Shown: positions 1 to 9,671 of the stretch, piece by piece
How positions within the stretch are numbered: position 1 is the first letter of the stretch
Layout: each line of letters starts with the position of its first letter
Assembly (NCBI GenBank): GCA_003141855.1
Contig: PLNS01000007.1
Coordinates: forward strand, 133,648-183,018
Origin: Candidatus Bathyarchaeota archaeon
GTDB lineage: Archaea; Thermoproteota; Bathyarchaeia; Bathyarchaeales; Bathycorpusculaceae
DNA: 49,371 bases
Reading direction: 5' to 3'
Made by a program: the position numbers and the translations under genes
The notes under the pieces: model-generated
Database searches by the model: none
Seen by the model: the letters and a program-made list of their open reading frames with translations, nothing else
Told to the model about the DNA's origin: nothing

Positions 1-141
1 GTTCTTAAACCCAAAAACCAAAGCCCATCCGCCTAAGGCAAGTTAAACGTGAATTAAGAAGTAACATGCAAAAGATTTGCGGCATGTTTTAGCACAATGT
101 TGATAAAGCAACTATACGCCTAAAACAAATACAAGCTGGAG

Positions 142-453
142 TTGAGCGAGACGGCAGAAAAACAAGTTGTTGGTAATTTAACTTTGAGCATTGTTTGGCT
201 CTGCGGAGGAACAACTGCCGACATAATCCCGACACCGCAGGTAAAGTTCAACATGGAGCAAGCATGCGAAAAAATAAAAAAACAGCACATTAAAATCCGC
301 GTGAAATCGCCGATGCTTTTGATTTTTGACTATATGAAGATGGAGATAAGCCTCTTTGACGGGGGACGAATGCTAATAAAAAACGTTACCGACAACAAGT
401 TACCGACGAAGGCTTTTGTTGAAATCGTTAAAACCATCAATGTACCCGTATAA
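142..453 (+). CDS. Small protein, possible ThiF/E1-like C-terminal domain
   Basis: This encodes a 103-aa soluble protein from a TTG start. I do not recognise it with certainty. The second half (a beta-rich stretch with FDGGRMLIKNV, about residues 72-82) resembles the short domain at the C-terminus of ThiF/MoeB/HesA-type adenylyltransferases, where a 'DGRAIIKG' type motif is common. No ATP-binding E1 domain is present here, so if the resemblance is real this is a free-standing version of that tail. It is convergent with the minus-strand rSAM gene that ends 17 nt downstream. No membrane segment or signal peptide is visible. The 140 nt upstream hold no convincing gene. Confidence 0.5.
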   Translation: MSETAEKQVVGNLTLSIVWLCGGTTADIIPTPQVKFNMEQACEKIKKQHIKIRVKSPMLLIFDYMKMEISLFDGGRMLIKNVTDNKLPTKAFVEIVKTINVPV

Positions 454-470
454 AAAGATCCCAAAATGGA

Positions 471-1832
471 TTAATGGAAAATTAATTTGGCGCCTTTCTT
501 AACCGCACTTCCGATGCCTTCTTGTCTAATCACCCGAATTAACCTAGAAGCCGACCTCTGACAGTTCCTCTGGAAGTCCCTTTGAATTTTCACAAGCATA
601 TCATAATCAAAGTCTTTGGTTTTAACACGAGCCAAATAGTTATCCATCTGATCATACAAACCTTGGCTCATCACTTCATCGTACAGTTCGCTGCCAGGGC
701 ATGCTATGTAAATGTTGAATAGGCACCAGTCAGCGTTTAGGCTCTTTGCAAACTTGAACGTTTCTTTCATGTCCTCAACGGTTTCACCGGGGATGCCGAG
801 CATGAAAGAAGTGGCTGTTTTTATTCCAACTTGCCTACAAAGATCAAAAGTGCTTTTGACCTCTTGCAAATCGATGTTTTTATGGAGCTTTTGCTGAATT
901 GTGGGTGAACCAGATTCTACTCCAAAGAAGATGGTTTGGCATCCGGCTGATTTCATGTCAACAAGTAACTCTTTAGAGATAAGGTCAGCTCTGGTTTCGC
1001 AGATCCATTTAATATCTAATTTGTTTTCTACGATTAAGCGGCAGAGTTCAGATGTGTGTTTTTTGTTTATGGTAAAGTTGTCGCCGACAAAATAGATGCC
1101 TTTAGAACCGTAATTTTCTACCATGTGTTTTATTTCGTCAACGACTCTTTGCGGTGAAAACGCTCGACATGTAGTTCCCCACAGCGCCCTAGTTTCACAG
1201 TAAGCACACTTGTATGGGCAACCGCGGAGCACACTCATTGTATCGACTGGTTTAACATCCAAGTAGCTTAGTGCGCGGTCATACATTTTCATGGGCAACA
1301 AGTGGCGTGCTGGGAAGGGAACTTGGTCTAGATCGTTTATAAATTTAGGCGCGGTCTTGACTACTTCGCCGTTTAGTTTGCAGGCTACCCCTGGAATCTT
1401 GGCGACTGTCTCAGCTTTTTCGCCGTTTGTGATGCTGGCAACAAGTTGGACCATTGCCTGCTCCCCTTCGCCGATGACCACGTAATCTATCTCTTGGTGC
1501 TGCAACATGGTTTGAGGCATGTAGGAGGGATGTGGTCCGCCCACCACTACCTTGCAAGATGGGTATGCTTCTTTGACGGCTTTAGCTGTCTCGATACAGC
1601 GCGTGTAGGTTAAGCTACTGCAGGTTATGCCCACTATTTCAGGCTGGCGCTTTCTAACTTCCAGCTTAACTTCTTCAATGGACCTCTCCATCAGGTAATT
1701 ATCAAAAATCTCCACTGCATACCCGTTCTTTTCTAGCGCTCCTGCAACATAGGCTAAACCTAATGGAGGAAGCTTACCTGCCATACCCCATGGCGATTTT
1801 TCGGGTGGAGCAGTGGTCATTAACAGAATCAA
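471..1832 (-). CDS. B12-binding domain radical SAM protein
   Basis: This is a 453-aa class B radical SAM enzyme. Residues 1-140 form an N-terminal cobalamin-binding Rossmann domain (LPPLGLAYVAGALEKNGY, GGPHPSYMP and VIGEGE segments). The radical SAM core carries the [4Fe-4S] motif CPYKCAYC (C205, C209, C212). Family members methylate unactivated carbons or perform cyclisations using SAM and cobalamin; the substrate cannot be read from sequence. The TTG start follows a GGAG about 10 nt upstream. It lies 27 nt downstream of another B12-rSAM on the same strand, probably one operon. It is closely related to the plus-strand gene ending at 5741: both begin LLMTTAPP and share the CETR.LWG signature after the cluster. 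Lipid or cofactor modification is plausible but unproven. Confidence 0.9.
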   Translation of the reverse strand: MILLMTTAPPEKSPWGMAGKLPPLGLAYVAGALEKNGYAVEIFDNYLMERSIEEVKLEVRKRQPEIVGITCSSLTYTRCIETAKAVKEAYPSCKVVVGGPHPSYMPQTMLQHQEIDYVVIGEGEQAMVQLVASITNGEKAETVAKIPGVACKLNGEVVKTAPKFINDLDQVPFPARHLLPMKMYDRALSYLDVKPVDTMSVLRGCPYKCAYCETRALWGTTCRAFSPQRVVDEIKHMVENYGSKGIYFVGDNFTINKKHTSELCRLIVENKLDIKWICETRADLISKELLVDMKSAGCQTIFFGVESGSPTIQQKLHKNIDLQEVKSTFDLCRQVGIKTATSFMLGIPGETVEDMKETFKFAKSLNADWCLFNIYIACPGSELYDEVMSQGLYDQMDNYLARVKTKDFDYDMLVKIQRDFQRNCQRSASRLIRVIRQEGIGSAVKKGAKLIFH

Positions 1833-1859
1833 ATTTTGCTTTCTCCATCTTGGCTTTTT

Positions 1860-3272
1860 TTATTTTAGTATGCTGTTTGCTTTTGCTATGACTGCTCTTC
1901 GGAAATGCGCCAGTATTAGGCGAGTTGCGCCAAGACCCCACATTTTTCCCTTCTTAAACATACCTAATGCGCTGACGAAGTAGGCTGGGCTGAGGTAGAA
2001 GCTTTGGAATGCTTGTTCCCTTATTTGCTTCAATTCCTGCATTGTCATGTTTGGAATCTCAAATGTCGGTGTCGCAGTATCGTATCTGTTGAAGTCAGTT
2101 ATCTTTAGGGACCCGTTGGCTTTGACTTCTTCGTACATGGGGGTTCCCGGGTAAGGCGTGGCTATGTAGAAGCCGACGTCGTTAGGGTTAAGTTCCTTTA
2201 CAAAGCGGATTGTTTCCCAAGCGCTCTCTTTTGTTTCGCCTGGAAAGCCTAAAATGACTCCTGCCACTGTCATTAATCCTGCTTCTTTTGCCCACTTGAA
2301 TGCTCGTCTTGTCTGTGTCAGTGAGAAGCCTTTGCCCATGCTGATTAAAAGTTTCTTTGAGCCTGATTCAACGCCGAACCAAACAGCTATACAGCCCGCT
2401 TGCCTCATTTTGACTAGGAGTTCTTTTGTGACCATGTCAACCCGCGTTTCGCAGTCCCATTTAATCTTGAGTCCTCGGCGGTGCATTTCATCGCAGATTT
2501 CAGCGGTTCTTGCTTGGTCCACGGTGAACGCGTCATCGTAGAAGGTAAATTGATTCGCATGATAATTTTTGTAGAGAAACTCCAACTCATCGACAACATT
2601 TTTTGGACTTCGCATACGGTATTTTCTGCCAAACATTCTGACGGCAGTACAGAAGTTGCACCAGTACACACAACCTCTACTTGTCATGACTGGGTAGGGA
2701 ATGGTTCCATATTTTCGCAGTTCGCCCATATGTTTCCAAAGGTGAAGCGCTGGAAAAGGCAAACTGTCGAGGTTTTCTAGGAAAGGTCTGTCAGGGTTCT
2801 TGACGATGTCGGCGCCGTTCCTGCAAGTAGTGCCTGCAAGATCATGGAAAGCTTTGTGATTTTCGACTCTTTGCGCAAGCTCCAACATAGTTTCTTCGCC
2901 CTCTCTTCTTATAACGACGTCTAAGGATTGCTCTTCCTGCAGTGCCTTGTCGTCCCAGAATGTAACATGTGGACCTCCGATTGCAGTTACGCAGTTTGGC
3001 AAGACTTCCTTGGCTATTTTTATAATTTCGAGAGCTGACTTGTATGTAAGAGTGGTTGAGGTGACGCCAACTATGTCTGGTTGGAATTTACTGATTTCTT
3101 CTCTGAACTGTTGATGACTGATTTTTTGTGCTTGACAATCAATCACGTTAACTTCAAAATGATTCGTGTACAAAACGGCGCCTAGGTACCCGATGCCTAA
3201 GGGCATGAAAGGCGGATGCTGATGGGAACCAGCAGGGTAAGGTGGATTCACAAGAGTAATGCGAGTTTTCAT
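1860..3272 (-). CDS. B12-binding domain radical SAM protein
   Basis: This 470-aa class B radical SAM enzyme has an N-terminal cobalamin-binding domain (LVNPPYP start, PLGIGYLGAVL, GGPHVTF) and a radical SAM core with CVYWCNFC (C201, C205, C208). It starts at ATG with a strong GGGGAG ribosome site a few nt upstream. It is first in a probable two-gene operon with the downstream B12-rSAM. Its nearest relative in the window is the enzyme at 37742-39124, which shares LVNPPYP, the CVYWC.FC motif, 'VRMFGR.YRMRSPKNVVDE' and 'ATPYPGTPMYE', so the two are clear paralogues. The specific substrate is unknown. The C-terminal segment beyond about residue 400 carries the short helical tail common in this family. 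Confidence 0.9.
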   Translation of the reverse strand: MKTRITLVNPPYPAGSHQHPPFMPLGIGYLGAVLYTNHFEVNVIDCQAQKISHQQFREEISKFQPDIVGVTSTTLTYKSALEIIKIAKEVLPNCVTAIGGPHVTFWDDKALQEEQSLDVVIRREGEETMLELAQRVENHKAFHDLAGTTCRNGADIVKNPDRPFLENLDSLPFPALHLWKHMGELRKYGTIPYPVMTSRGCVYWCNFCTAVRMFGRKYRMRSPKNVVDELEFLYKNYHANQFTFYDDAFTVDQARTAEICDEMHRRGLKIKWDCETRVDMVTKELLVKMRQAGCIAVWFGVESGSKKLLISMGKGFSLTQTRRAFKWAKEAGLMTVAGVILGFPGETKESAWETIRFVKELNPNDVGFYIATPYPGTPMYEEVKANGSLKITDFNRYDTATPTFEIPNMTMQELKQIREQAFQSFYLSPAYFVSALGMFKKGKMWGLGATRLILAHFRRAVIAKANSILK

Positions 3273-3384
3273 GTTCTCCCCTGAAACAAGTAGAATCTAT
3301 GCTTTGGGGTTCATTTACTTTACTCAAAAATACCGATTTTTTAGGCTGCTAGCTTCTTTACCAGAGCCACCAGAAAAAAGATGT

Positions 3385-4089
3385 TTATTTCGGTGTTAGA
3401 TGGCATTCTTTGATGTCCATGTAGAGCCAGTTACGTTTCCAATTCTTGGCTTTTTCCTTCTTTTTCTTCGCCTTGAATTTGCCTATGGCGATGGATTCTT
3501 TGAAGAGCGGTGCATCGACCACTGTGCTGTGGTAGCCTTGGCCGTCTTCGCTGGAAACGTCTATACCTTTTGCGTCGGTTAACTCTTTTAGTTCTTTGAT
3601 GGAGTCTGGGTCAAGTTTTCGCCCGAGCCACTCTTCACCAAAAAAGTTTGTGTTAATGCAGTTCAGGACTGGTCTTAAGCCGGTGCCTACGACTTCTTTG
3701 AGGACGTCGTATGTGTCGCCTGAAGGGCTTTCGTTAGGCATCATAAAAGCTAACCCCAATTGCTTAGCCATGCTCTCGTAGTAGCTTGAGTGAACCAGGG
3801 CGCATCCTGCTCCAGCTATGTCGCCGGTTACGATGCCCTCGATGCCTTCCTCTTCCTTAAGTTTTGTTAGGGCACCCAAGATGTCTTCGTAGGCTTTCTT
3901 TATTCTAACAACTTTAAGGGGAGTGCCTAAAGTTTTGGATTGGAGCTCCATAACTTGGAAACTATGGAAAACATAGGGTCTCATGTATTCGAAGCTGAGA
4001 AGACAGGCAACTTGATGTCCCTGTTTGATGACTTTGTGGTAAGCTAAACAGCATTCTTTGCCCCCGCTCCAATGGACGACAACTTTCAT
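3385..4089 (-). CDS. DUF71/Dph6-type ATP pyrophosphatase
   Basis: This 234-aa protein belongs to the PP-loop (adenine nucleotide alpha hydrolase) family that includes the archaeal diphthine-ammonia ligase-like proteins. The N-terminal PP-loop is SGGKE at residues 9-13. The family segment 'IVTGDI' follows near residue 86, and the late 'GYHSTVVDAPLF' corresponds to the GEYHT..VD.P.F motif of this family. The known role of Dph6 is the last, ATP-dependent amidation of diphthamide on elongation factor 2; archaeal DUF71 paralogues can differ, so the exact substrate is uncertain. The lysine-rich C-terminus (about residues 205-220) extends beyond the core. The start ATG has a purine-rich leader and a TATA-like element about 40 nt upstream. 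Confidence 0.75.
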   Translation of the reverse strand: MKVVVHWSGGKECCLAYHKVIKQGHQVACLLSFEYMRPYVFHSFQVMELQSKTLGTPLKVVRIKKAYEDILGALTKLKEEEGIEGIVTGDIAGAGCALVHSSYYESMAKQLGLAFMMPNESPSGDTYDVLKEVVGTGLRPVLNCINTNFFGEEWLGRKLDPDSIKELKELTDAKGIDVSSEDGQGYHSTVVDAPLFKESIAIGKFKAKKKKEKAKNWKRNWLYMDIKECHLTPK

Positions 4090-4126
4090 TTGGAATCCCT
4101 CTCAGTCTGGAAAAGTCACGTGGATT

Positions 4127-4138
4127 AACTATAAACCT
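4127..4138. promoter_or_regulatory. TATA-like element between divergent genes
   Basis: The sequence CTATAAACC lies between the minus-strand ATP pyrophosphatase (start 4089) and the plus-strand B12-rSAM. Read on the minus strand it is GGTTTATAG, about 40 nt from that gene's ATG, a normal archaeal spacing for a short leader. On the plus strand it would place a start site near 4157. It may serve either gene; direction is inferred from spacing only. Confidence 0.4.
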
Positions 4139-4169
4139 TTTCATTAGCTCTGACGCCTCACCCTTTGCT

Positions 4170-5741
4170 GTGCTTATCGAAAGCGTATTCCTAAGGGTGT
4201 ACCGCTTCAACTGCAAAACCACCAACAAACCTCAATCGTCTCTATGTTCCGCTAAAGCTATAAACTCGCGAACCATCACAAAGAACAACAAACCTTCGTT
4301 CAGAGGCAAAACCGTGCCCGCCCAACCCAAAAACAAGAATTCTAACCCCAAACCCGAAGATAACCAGGTTCTACTCATGACTACGGCTCCGCCCGCAAAT
4401 GGGGCATGGTACCTTGGCAAACGTTTGCCTCCCATCGGCTTAATGCACGTTGCCGCAGCACTCGAAAAAGCAGGCTTCCAAGTGCAAATGCTCGACAACT
4501 ACCTAATGAAAAAATCAACAGACGAAATCAAACAGTTAATAACTAAAATTAACCCTCAAATTGTTGGTATTACATGTGGTTCAGCCACTTATTCACGTTG
4601 TATAGAGACCGCCAAAGCCATCAAGCAAGCCAAGCCCGACTGCAAAATCATAGTCGGCGGATGGCATGCATCCTATGTGCCTGACAGTTTACTTGAGAAC
4701 CCAGAAATTGATTATGTTGTCATGGGTGAAGGCGAGAGGGCAGTAACAGAACTTGCCACATGCATTACAAACGGCAATGAAACAGCTGCCATGGCAATAC
4801 CGGGCGTTGCATGTAGGCGTGCAGGAAAAAATATCAAAAATCCGCCCGAATTCATAGAGAACTTGGATGAAATTCCTTACCCAGCAAGGCACCTGTTGCC
4901 GCTTGAACTTTACGACCGCACAATTGAATATTTGAACGTTAAACCCGCCGACGTCATGAGCATCTCACGCGGATGCATCTTTAACTGCGGCTTCTGCGAA
5001 ACACGCAAGCTGTGGGGCAACATCTGCCGCGGCTTCAGCCCACAAAGGGTCATCGGCGAAATCCAAGACCTACAGAGGAAATATGGCACAAAAGGACTCT
5101 ATTTCATCAACGACAACTTTACGCTCAGAAAAAAAGAAACTCTTGAATTATGTGACCTAATGGTAAAGAACAAGCTCGATTTGGAATGGGTCTGTGACAC
5201 CCGTGTGGATTTAGTCGACCAGGAGCTTTTAGAAGCGATGAGCAAAGCTGGATGCAAAACTATTTGGTTCGGAGTTGAATCTGGTTCGCAGAAAATTTTG
5301 CAACGCATTGGGAGAGACACAACGCTTGAACAAATAGAAAACGCGTTTAAGCTCTGCCGCAAAAATGGCATACAAACCGCCTGCTCATTTATGCTCGGGG
5401 TCCCCGATGAAACACTAAAGGACATGGAAGCCTCCTTAAAATTCGCTAAAAAACTCAACCCTGACTGGTGCCTATTCAACATCTTCATCGCCAACCCAGA
5501 TAGCAGGCTATACCAAGAAGTCTTAGATTCCAAAAAATACACTCAGCTTGACGACTTTTTACTCGCTGTAAAAACGGATGAGTACGATTATAACTCTCTT
5601 CTGGCGATTCAAAGAAGGTTCTTCCGAGATTTCCACAGGTCACCAAAACAGATAATGAAAAGAGTCAAGCGTGAAGGCATTGTAAACTTTGCAAAAAGAA
5701 GACTAAACCCCAACGCACCGAAAAGGGTTGGAATAGCTTAA
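4170..5741 (+). CDS. B12-binding domain radical SAM protein
   Basis: This is a class B radical SAM enzyme with an N-terminal cobalamin-binding domain (LPPIGLMHVAAALEKAGF, GGWHASYVP) and a radical SAM motif CIFNCGFC around residue 270 of the longest reading. It is a close paralogue of the minus-strand enzyme at 471-1832. The open frame begins at a GTG at 4170 (523 aa), but the first about 48 residues are polar, low in order and absent from the paralogue. The in-frame GTG at 4314, with AGAGG upstream, gives 475 aa and is the more likely start; the ATG at 4377 is also possible and would trim a few residues of the first beta strand. The substrate is unknown. Confidence 0.88.
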   Translation: MLIESVFLRVYRFNCKTTNKPQSSLCSAKAINSRTITKNNKPSFRGKTVPAQPKNKNSNPKPEDNQVLLMTTAPPANGAWYLGKRLPPIGLMHVAAALEKAGFQVQMLDNYLMKKSTDEIKQLITKINPQIVGITCGSATYSRCIETAKAIKQAKPDCKIIVGGWHASYVPDSLLENPEIDYVVMGEGERAVTELATCITNGNETAAMAIPGVACRRAGKNIKNPPEFIENLDEIPYPARHLLPLELYDRTIEYLNVKPADVMSISRGCIFNCGFCETRKLWGNICRGFSPQRVIGEIQDLQRKYGTKGLYFINDNFTLRKKETLELCDLMVKNKLDLEWVCDTRVDLVDQELLEAMSKAGCKTIWFGVESGSQKILQRIGRDTTLEQIENAFKLCRKNGIQTACSFMLGVPDETLKDMEASLKFAKKLNPDWCLFNIFIANPDSRLYQEVLDSKKYTQLDDFLLAVKTDEYDYNSLLAIQRRFFRDFHRSPKQIMKRVKREGIVNFAKRRLNPNAPKRVGIA

Positions 5742-8387
5742 TTATTTTTTAGCTATACAAAAACTCATTTCATCTCTGCAACTATTTTTTTTGGCTCGTT
5801 TCCTGATCAGGTAGCCAACTACCACAATTGCTATAACCAAAGCAGCAATTATGGCGGCAATCTCTACTAATGATGGAGTTGAAGCCGAAGCTTGGTTAGT
5901 GACATAACTTGAGAAACTGTAAACGTTCCAGTCATTGCATCCTATGTATAATCTTCCGTTGGCTATGCTTGGGGAGGACCAGCTGCTGGAAAGTGTAGTT
6001 GCGTTTGCTATTGTTGTGCCCCCGTTTGTGGTGTCTAAAACAAAGATGTGCCGTTGGCTGGTTGTTACGTAAATTTTGCCGTCAGCGTAAGAGGGTGAAA
6101 CATAGAGTTCATCTCCCGTGTAGGCGCTCCAAATTTTGTGACCGTTCGTTGCGTTGAGGTAAGTTATGTCGAATTTGTCGATAATGATGACGCCGCCGTT
6201 AATGTAGATTGGCGAGGAAACAATGAATTCGATGGCTCCTTTATCTATGAAACGCCAGACCTCCTGGCCTGTTGTAATGTTTACTGCATAGTAAGCGCCC
6301 CAGTTGGAGGATGCAAAAACCATACCCTCTGCTATAGAGGGGGAACCAAGCATCTCTGTGCCGCCTACAAACGAGTACTGGTAGGGAAGCATTAGGTTCC
6401 AAATGATGTTTCCATTGGAAGCGTCTACTTTGTAGAGCATACCATATGAGGGCTCTTGGGAGGTGAAGTAGACGGCGCCGTCAGCAAATGCTGGGGAAGA
6501 TTCAATGGGCCCGTTTGTTTTTGTCTTCCAGACAATGTTACCGTTGTTTGCGTTGAGGGCATAGAGGTAGCTATCCAAGGAGCCAATGTAGACTACGCCT
6601 CCTGATACTACAGGTGAAGATTTAAGCACTAAGTCTCCAAACGTGAACTCCAAGTTGCTATTGACGAATGTTCTCCATAGAAGCGTACCCTTGGCAGCGT
6701 CTAAACAATAAACGTAGCCGTCTTCACTTCCAACGTAAACTTTGCCTTCTGCAACCGCTGGGGAAGTTATAATGGCGCCTCCAGTGGTGTAGTTCCAGAT
6801 AAGATTGCCGTTTTGCGCACCAACCGCATAAATGTTTTTGTCTTGTGAACCCGCATAAACTATGCCGTTTACAATGCTTGGTGAAGAGATAACTGATCCT
6901 TTAGTTGTGAATTTCCAAGCCAACGTGAGATTTGAGGGGCCTACCGCAGCGGTTGAGGAGTGTGTTGGGTCAGCACGGAACATAGTCCAATTACTAACAG
7001 TTGAAGTTGGAATCAGCGTAGGTGCTGAGGTTGGGATTGGCTTTGATGCCGCAACCGGCGTTGGAGTAGTGGAAGGCATTGGGGATAGCGCAGAGTTGGT
7101 GCCTATGGCCCACAGTTGACTATCGGTTGTGTACTCAGTTCCAGAGGTAGTATCTACCGCAGTTGTGACGCTGCCTGGAATAATGTATAAAGTGCCATAA
7201 GCAACAATGGCTGATTCACGAGGCGGCAAAGCTTCCATGGGCAACTGCCAGATTAGCGCTCCAGTGTAGGCGTTAATGCATGCATATTCTGATTCAGTGT
7301 TTGTTACTGTTCCGTAATAGGCTAGCTCCCCAATTGTTACATAGACTTTGCCGTCTGCCACCGTTGGCATGCCTGGCCAAATAAGTTCGCTGGAGGGTCC
7401 CTTGTATTTCCAGACAAGATTGCCTGTGGCTTGGTCCAGAGCATAGAGGTAGCCGTCTTTGTTCATTTCATAAACAATTCCGTACGCCACCGCTGGGCCA
7501 GTAGTGAAGTACCCGTTAGTGTTTGGTGTATAGGTCCAAAGGATTTGGCCATTGGTAGCGTTGAAACAATACAATGTGTTGTCATCTGTTCCTCCTCTAA
7601 AGTATCTGCCGTTAGAGTAGGCGCCGTTAAAGATCATGGGTCCTTTAGTCAGTGTATCCCATATGATTTTGCCCGTCGACGCGTTAAGTGCTAACTGTTG
7701 ATTTTCGAAAGAACCCGTAAAGATTCTGCCGTCACCGTACGTTGTTCCGATGCCGGTTATGCCACCGCCTGGAATGTAGGTTTCCCAAGCTAAAGTTGGC
7801 GGCCTGGAGGGATTAGAGAAATCCCAAGCTTCGATGTAGGAATTGGTCTTTACATAGAACAATTTTTGGTCTGGGCTGTATACGTTGGCGTTGAAAATGC
7901 CTGTGTCCGAGCAGAAGGTGGAACTGGTCCATAACAATTTTCCCGTGCTAATGTCTAGGCAACTACCTTCAACTACTAGGTGAGAATCGTCGATTTTGTA
8001 GGCTATTGGCCAAGTTTTATTCATCGGAATCTCCGTCGACCAAGCAATTTTGCCTGTTTGGTCAACTGCAACCAGAGAAGTATTGGTGCCGACAAAAATC
8101 ATTCCGTTAAATGCTGTGATGTACGGTTGTATGCCTGTTATGTTAGCTTTCCAAAGTATGTTTGGTGTGTCAGGGGCTGGTCCCGCTGAGAACCGTGTAA
8201 AAGAGGAATCGCCTTGAAACTGTGTCCACTCATACTGATTTAAAGTGCCATTGGAAGTTGTATTAGCGTTAACTTGCGCACTAACAGAATTCAGCTGAAA
8301 AGCTGAAATCGAAGCAATGGATGAAACAAGCAACAGTGCCAAGACAACTATAACTGTGAGTTTTTTGGGAATATCATTTACCCCCAT
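5742..8387 (-). CDS. Secreted PQQ-type beta-propeller repeat protein, membrane-anchored
   Basis: This 881-aa protein has an N-terminal signal peptide (hydrophobic residues about 9-30). Two beta-propeller domains built of PQQ-like repeats follow, with repeated 'G.VYVG..DG.VYALDA.NG...W' blades. A Ser/Thr/Pro-rich linker at about residues 420-470 separates them. A single C-terminal membrane helix (about 845-865) is followed by a basic KRAKK anchor. The protein should sit on the outer face of the cytoplasmic membrane. No catalytic residues of PQQ dehydrogenases are evident, so a scaffold or binding role is more likely than enzyme activity. It is convergent with the B12-rSAM, with adjacent stop codons. 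The second propeller contains clear tandem blades, which suggests internal duplication. Confidence 0.85.
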   Translation of the reverse strand: MGVNDIPKKLTVIVVLALLLVSSIASISAFQLNSVSAQVNANTTSNGTLNQYEWTQFQGDSSFTRFSAGPAPDTPNILWKANITGIQPYITAFNGMIFVGTNTSLVAVDQTGKIAWSTEIPMNKTWPIAYKIDDSHLVVEGSCLDISTGKLLWTSSTFCSDTGIFNANVYSPDQKLFYVKTNSYIEAWDFSNPSRPPTLAWETYIPGGGITGIGTTYGDGRIFTGSFENQQLALNASTGKIIWDTLTKGPMIFNGAYSNGRYFRGGTDDNTLYCFNATNGQILWTYTPNTNGYFTTGPAVAYGIVYEMNKDGYLYALDQATGNLVWKYKGPSSELIWPGMPTVADGKVYVTIGELAYYGTVTNTESEYACINAYTGALIWQLPMEALPPRESAIVAYGTLYIIPGSVTTAVDTTSGTEYTTDSQLWAIGTNSALSPMPSTTPTPVAASKPIPTSAPTLIPTSTVSNWTMFRADPTHSSTAAVGPSNLTLAWKFTTKGSVISSPSIVNGIVYAGSQDKNIYAVGAQNGNLIWNYTTGGAIITSPAVAEGKVYVGSEDGYVYCLDAAKGTLLWRTFVNSNLEFTFGDLVLKSSPVVSGGVVYIGSLDSYLYALNANNGNIVWKTKTNGPIESSPAFADGAVYFTSQEPSYGMLYKVDASNGNIIWNLMLPYQYSFVGGTEMLGSPSIAEGMVFASSNWGAYYAVNITTGQEVWRFIDKGAIEFIVSSPIYINGGVIIIDKFDITYLNATNGHKIWSAYTGDELYVSPSYADGKIYVTTSQRHIFVLDTTNGGTTIANATTLSSSWSSPSIANGRLYIGCNDWNVYSFSSYVTNQASASTPSLVEIAAIIAALVIAIVVVGYLIRKRAKKNSCRDEMSFCIAKK

Positions 8388-8598
8388 CGGTTATAGTTGA
8401 TGAGCGGATTTTTGTTAAGACTCGCGTTTGACTACTTGCCCCCAAGAATGAATGTCTAGGGTTTTATTTCACTATAAACTTTGCGGAAATGTCACATAAC
8501 CATCGCAGTTAAGCTACGTTTTGAGGAAAATCTCCAAATATAGATTAGAACCAAATTTTCAAATTCCGAAACCTTAATGACCGAATCGCAACAATAAG

Positions 8599-8606
8599 TT
8601 TATAAT
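8599..8606 (+). promoter_or_regulatory. TATA box for the FkbM methyltransferase gene
   Basis: TTTATAAT lies about 26 nt before the ATG at 8629, the standard archaeal distance to a transcription start. The mRNA would then be almost leaderless. An AAGGA stretch 8 nt before the ATG also offers a weak ribosome site. Confidence 0.5.
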
Positions 8607-8628
8607 TCAGCCAAGAAGGAATTCATTA

Positions 8629-9537
8629 ATGGTTACATTAATTGGATTGGTTAGAACCTTAGCGGTATCATCTAAACCGTTGGACTGTTTACCATATCAA
8701 AATCGTAAAACAGTAGTCTTTAGAAATGGTTGGACGCTAAATCTTACATTTTCACAGTTTAGAGATTTACGGGACAGTTATAACTCTTTAAAAAAATATG
8801 ACCTCAAACAAGTCGATAATGACCTTTTTGAGGCTGACTTTAGAGACTTCAAAATTACATCAAAGCTACAAATGATATGTGTAGTAGCTGATTTTTTAGA
8901 GCGGTATCAAATCAAGGTAGAGAATGAAGTTTTTAGAATAAAAGGACCCAATTTTGAATTAGAAGGTACTTCCAGCATGTTGCCAGTATTCAGGGAACTA
9001 CTTCTAGGAGATTACAAAGCTAGCTATAAAGACAAAGTAGTGCTTGATATCGGCGGTTTCCAAGGTGAATCAGCAGTCTATTTTTGGTCATCAGGCGCCA
9101 AAAAAATTATTGTCTATGAACCAATCAGTGAATATTGCGCATTCATAAAAAAAAACATTGACCTAAACCGAATAAACGCTGAAATTCATCAATCCGGTAT
9201 AGGAAACGAAGACACCATCATGGTTACTGAGGTATTTGAACCAAACTGGAAGGTAGGGAGTAAGCCAAAAAAAGAAAGCATAAAAATAACCAAAATTATT
9301 GATGTAATAAACCAAAGTGGCGCCGATATAGCAAAAATTGATTGCGAAGGAGCTGAAACGTGTCTGAACGCTGTACCGGATGAAATTCTTAGAAAAATCC
9401 CCTGTTACATGTTAGAATTGCACGGAGAAGACGTTCGAAAGTCTGTAACCTCCAAGTTTGTTAGTGCTGGCTTCAAAGTTACAAAGACAAAAATCTGCGG
9501 CGACGGTTTGTCAATAGTTTATTTTCACACCCGATGA
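8629..9537 (+). CDS. FkbM family SAM-dependent methyltransferase
   Basis: This 302-aa protein carries the class I methyltransferase fold in its C-terminal two thirds: VVLDIGGFQGESAVYF (SAM-binding motif I, about residues 139-154), then IIVYEPISEYC (acidic motif II), and KIDCEGAE later, which is the FkbM family signature. FkbM-type enzymes O-methylate sugars, polyketides or other small molecules; the partner here is not known. The first about 130 residues form a poorly conserved cap. The gene is noticeably more AT-rich than its neighbours, with many A/T-ending codons, which suggests transfer from another source. It stands alone between a secreted propeller protein and an rSAM operon. Confidence 0.8.
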   Translation: MVTLIGLVRTLAVSSKPLDCLPYQNRKTVVFRNGWTLNLTFSQFRDLRDSYNSLKKYDLKQVDNDLFEADFRDFKITSKLQMICVVADFLERYQIKVENEVFRIKGPNFELEGTSSMLPVFRELLLGDYKASYKDKVVLDIGGFQGESAVYFWSSGAKKIIVYEPISEYCAFIKKNIDLNRINAEIHQSGIGNEDTIMVTEVFEPNWKVGSKPKKESIKITKIIDVINQSGADIAKIDCEGAETCLNAVPDEILRKIPCYMLELHGEDVRKSVTSKFVSAGFKVTKTKICGDGLSIVYFHTR

Positions 9538-9671
9538 CTCTAATGAACTAAGAAATCTTTTTCTTTTATGACCTGAAGATTAGCTGTTTCGCTGGGTAGC
9601 ACCAAAACAAACCTGAATCGAGGAAGCTTTTTTAGGCTGTGAACAACCGTTAAAGATAATGAAATGGGAAC

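Noticed and set aside
1-141. Possible end of a coding frame at the left edge (stop near 36)
   Set aside because: Only about 11 codons are visible, with no motif and no way to test the frame.
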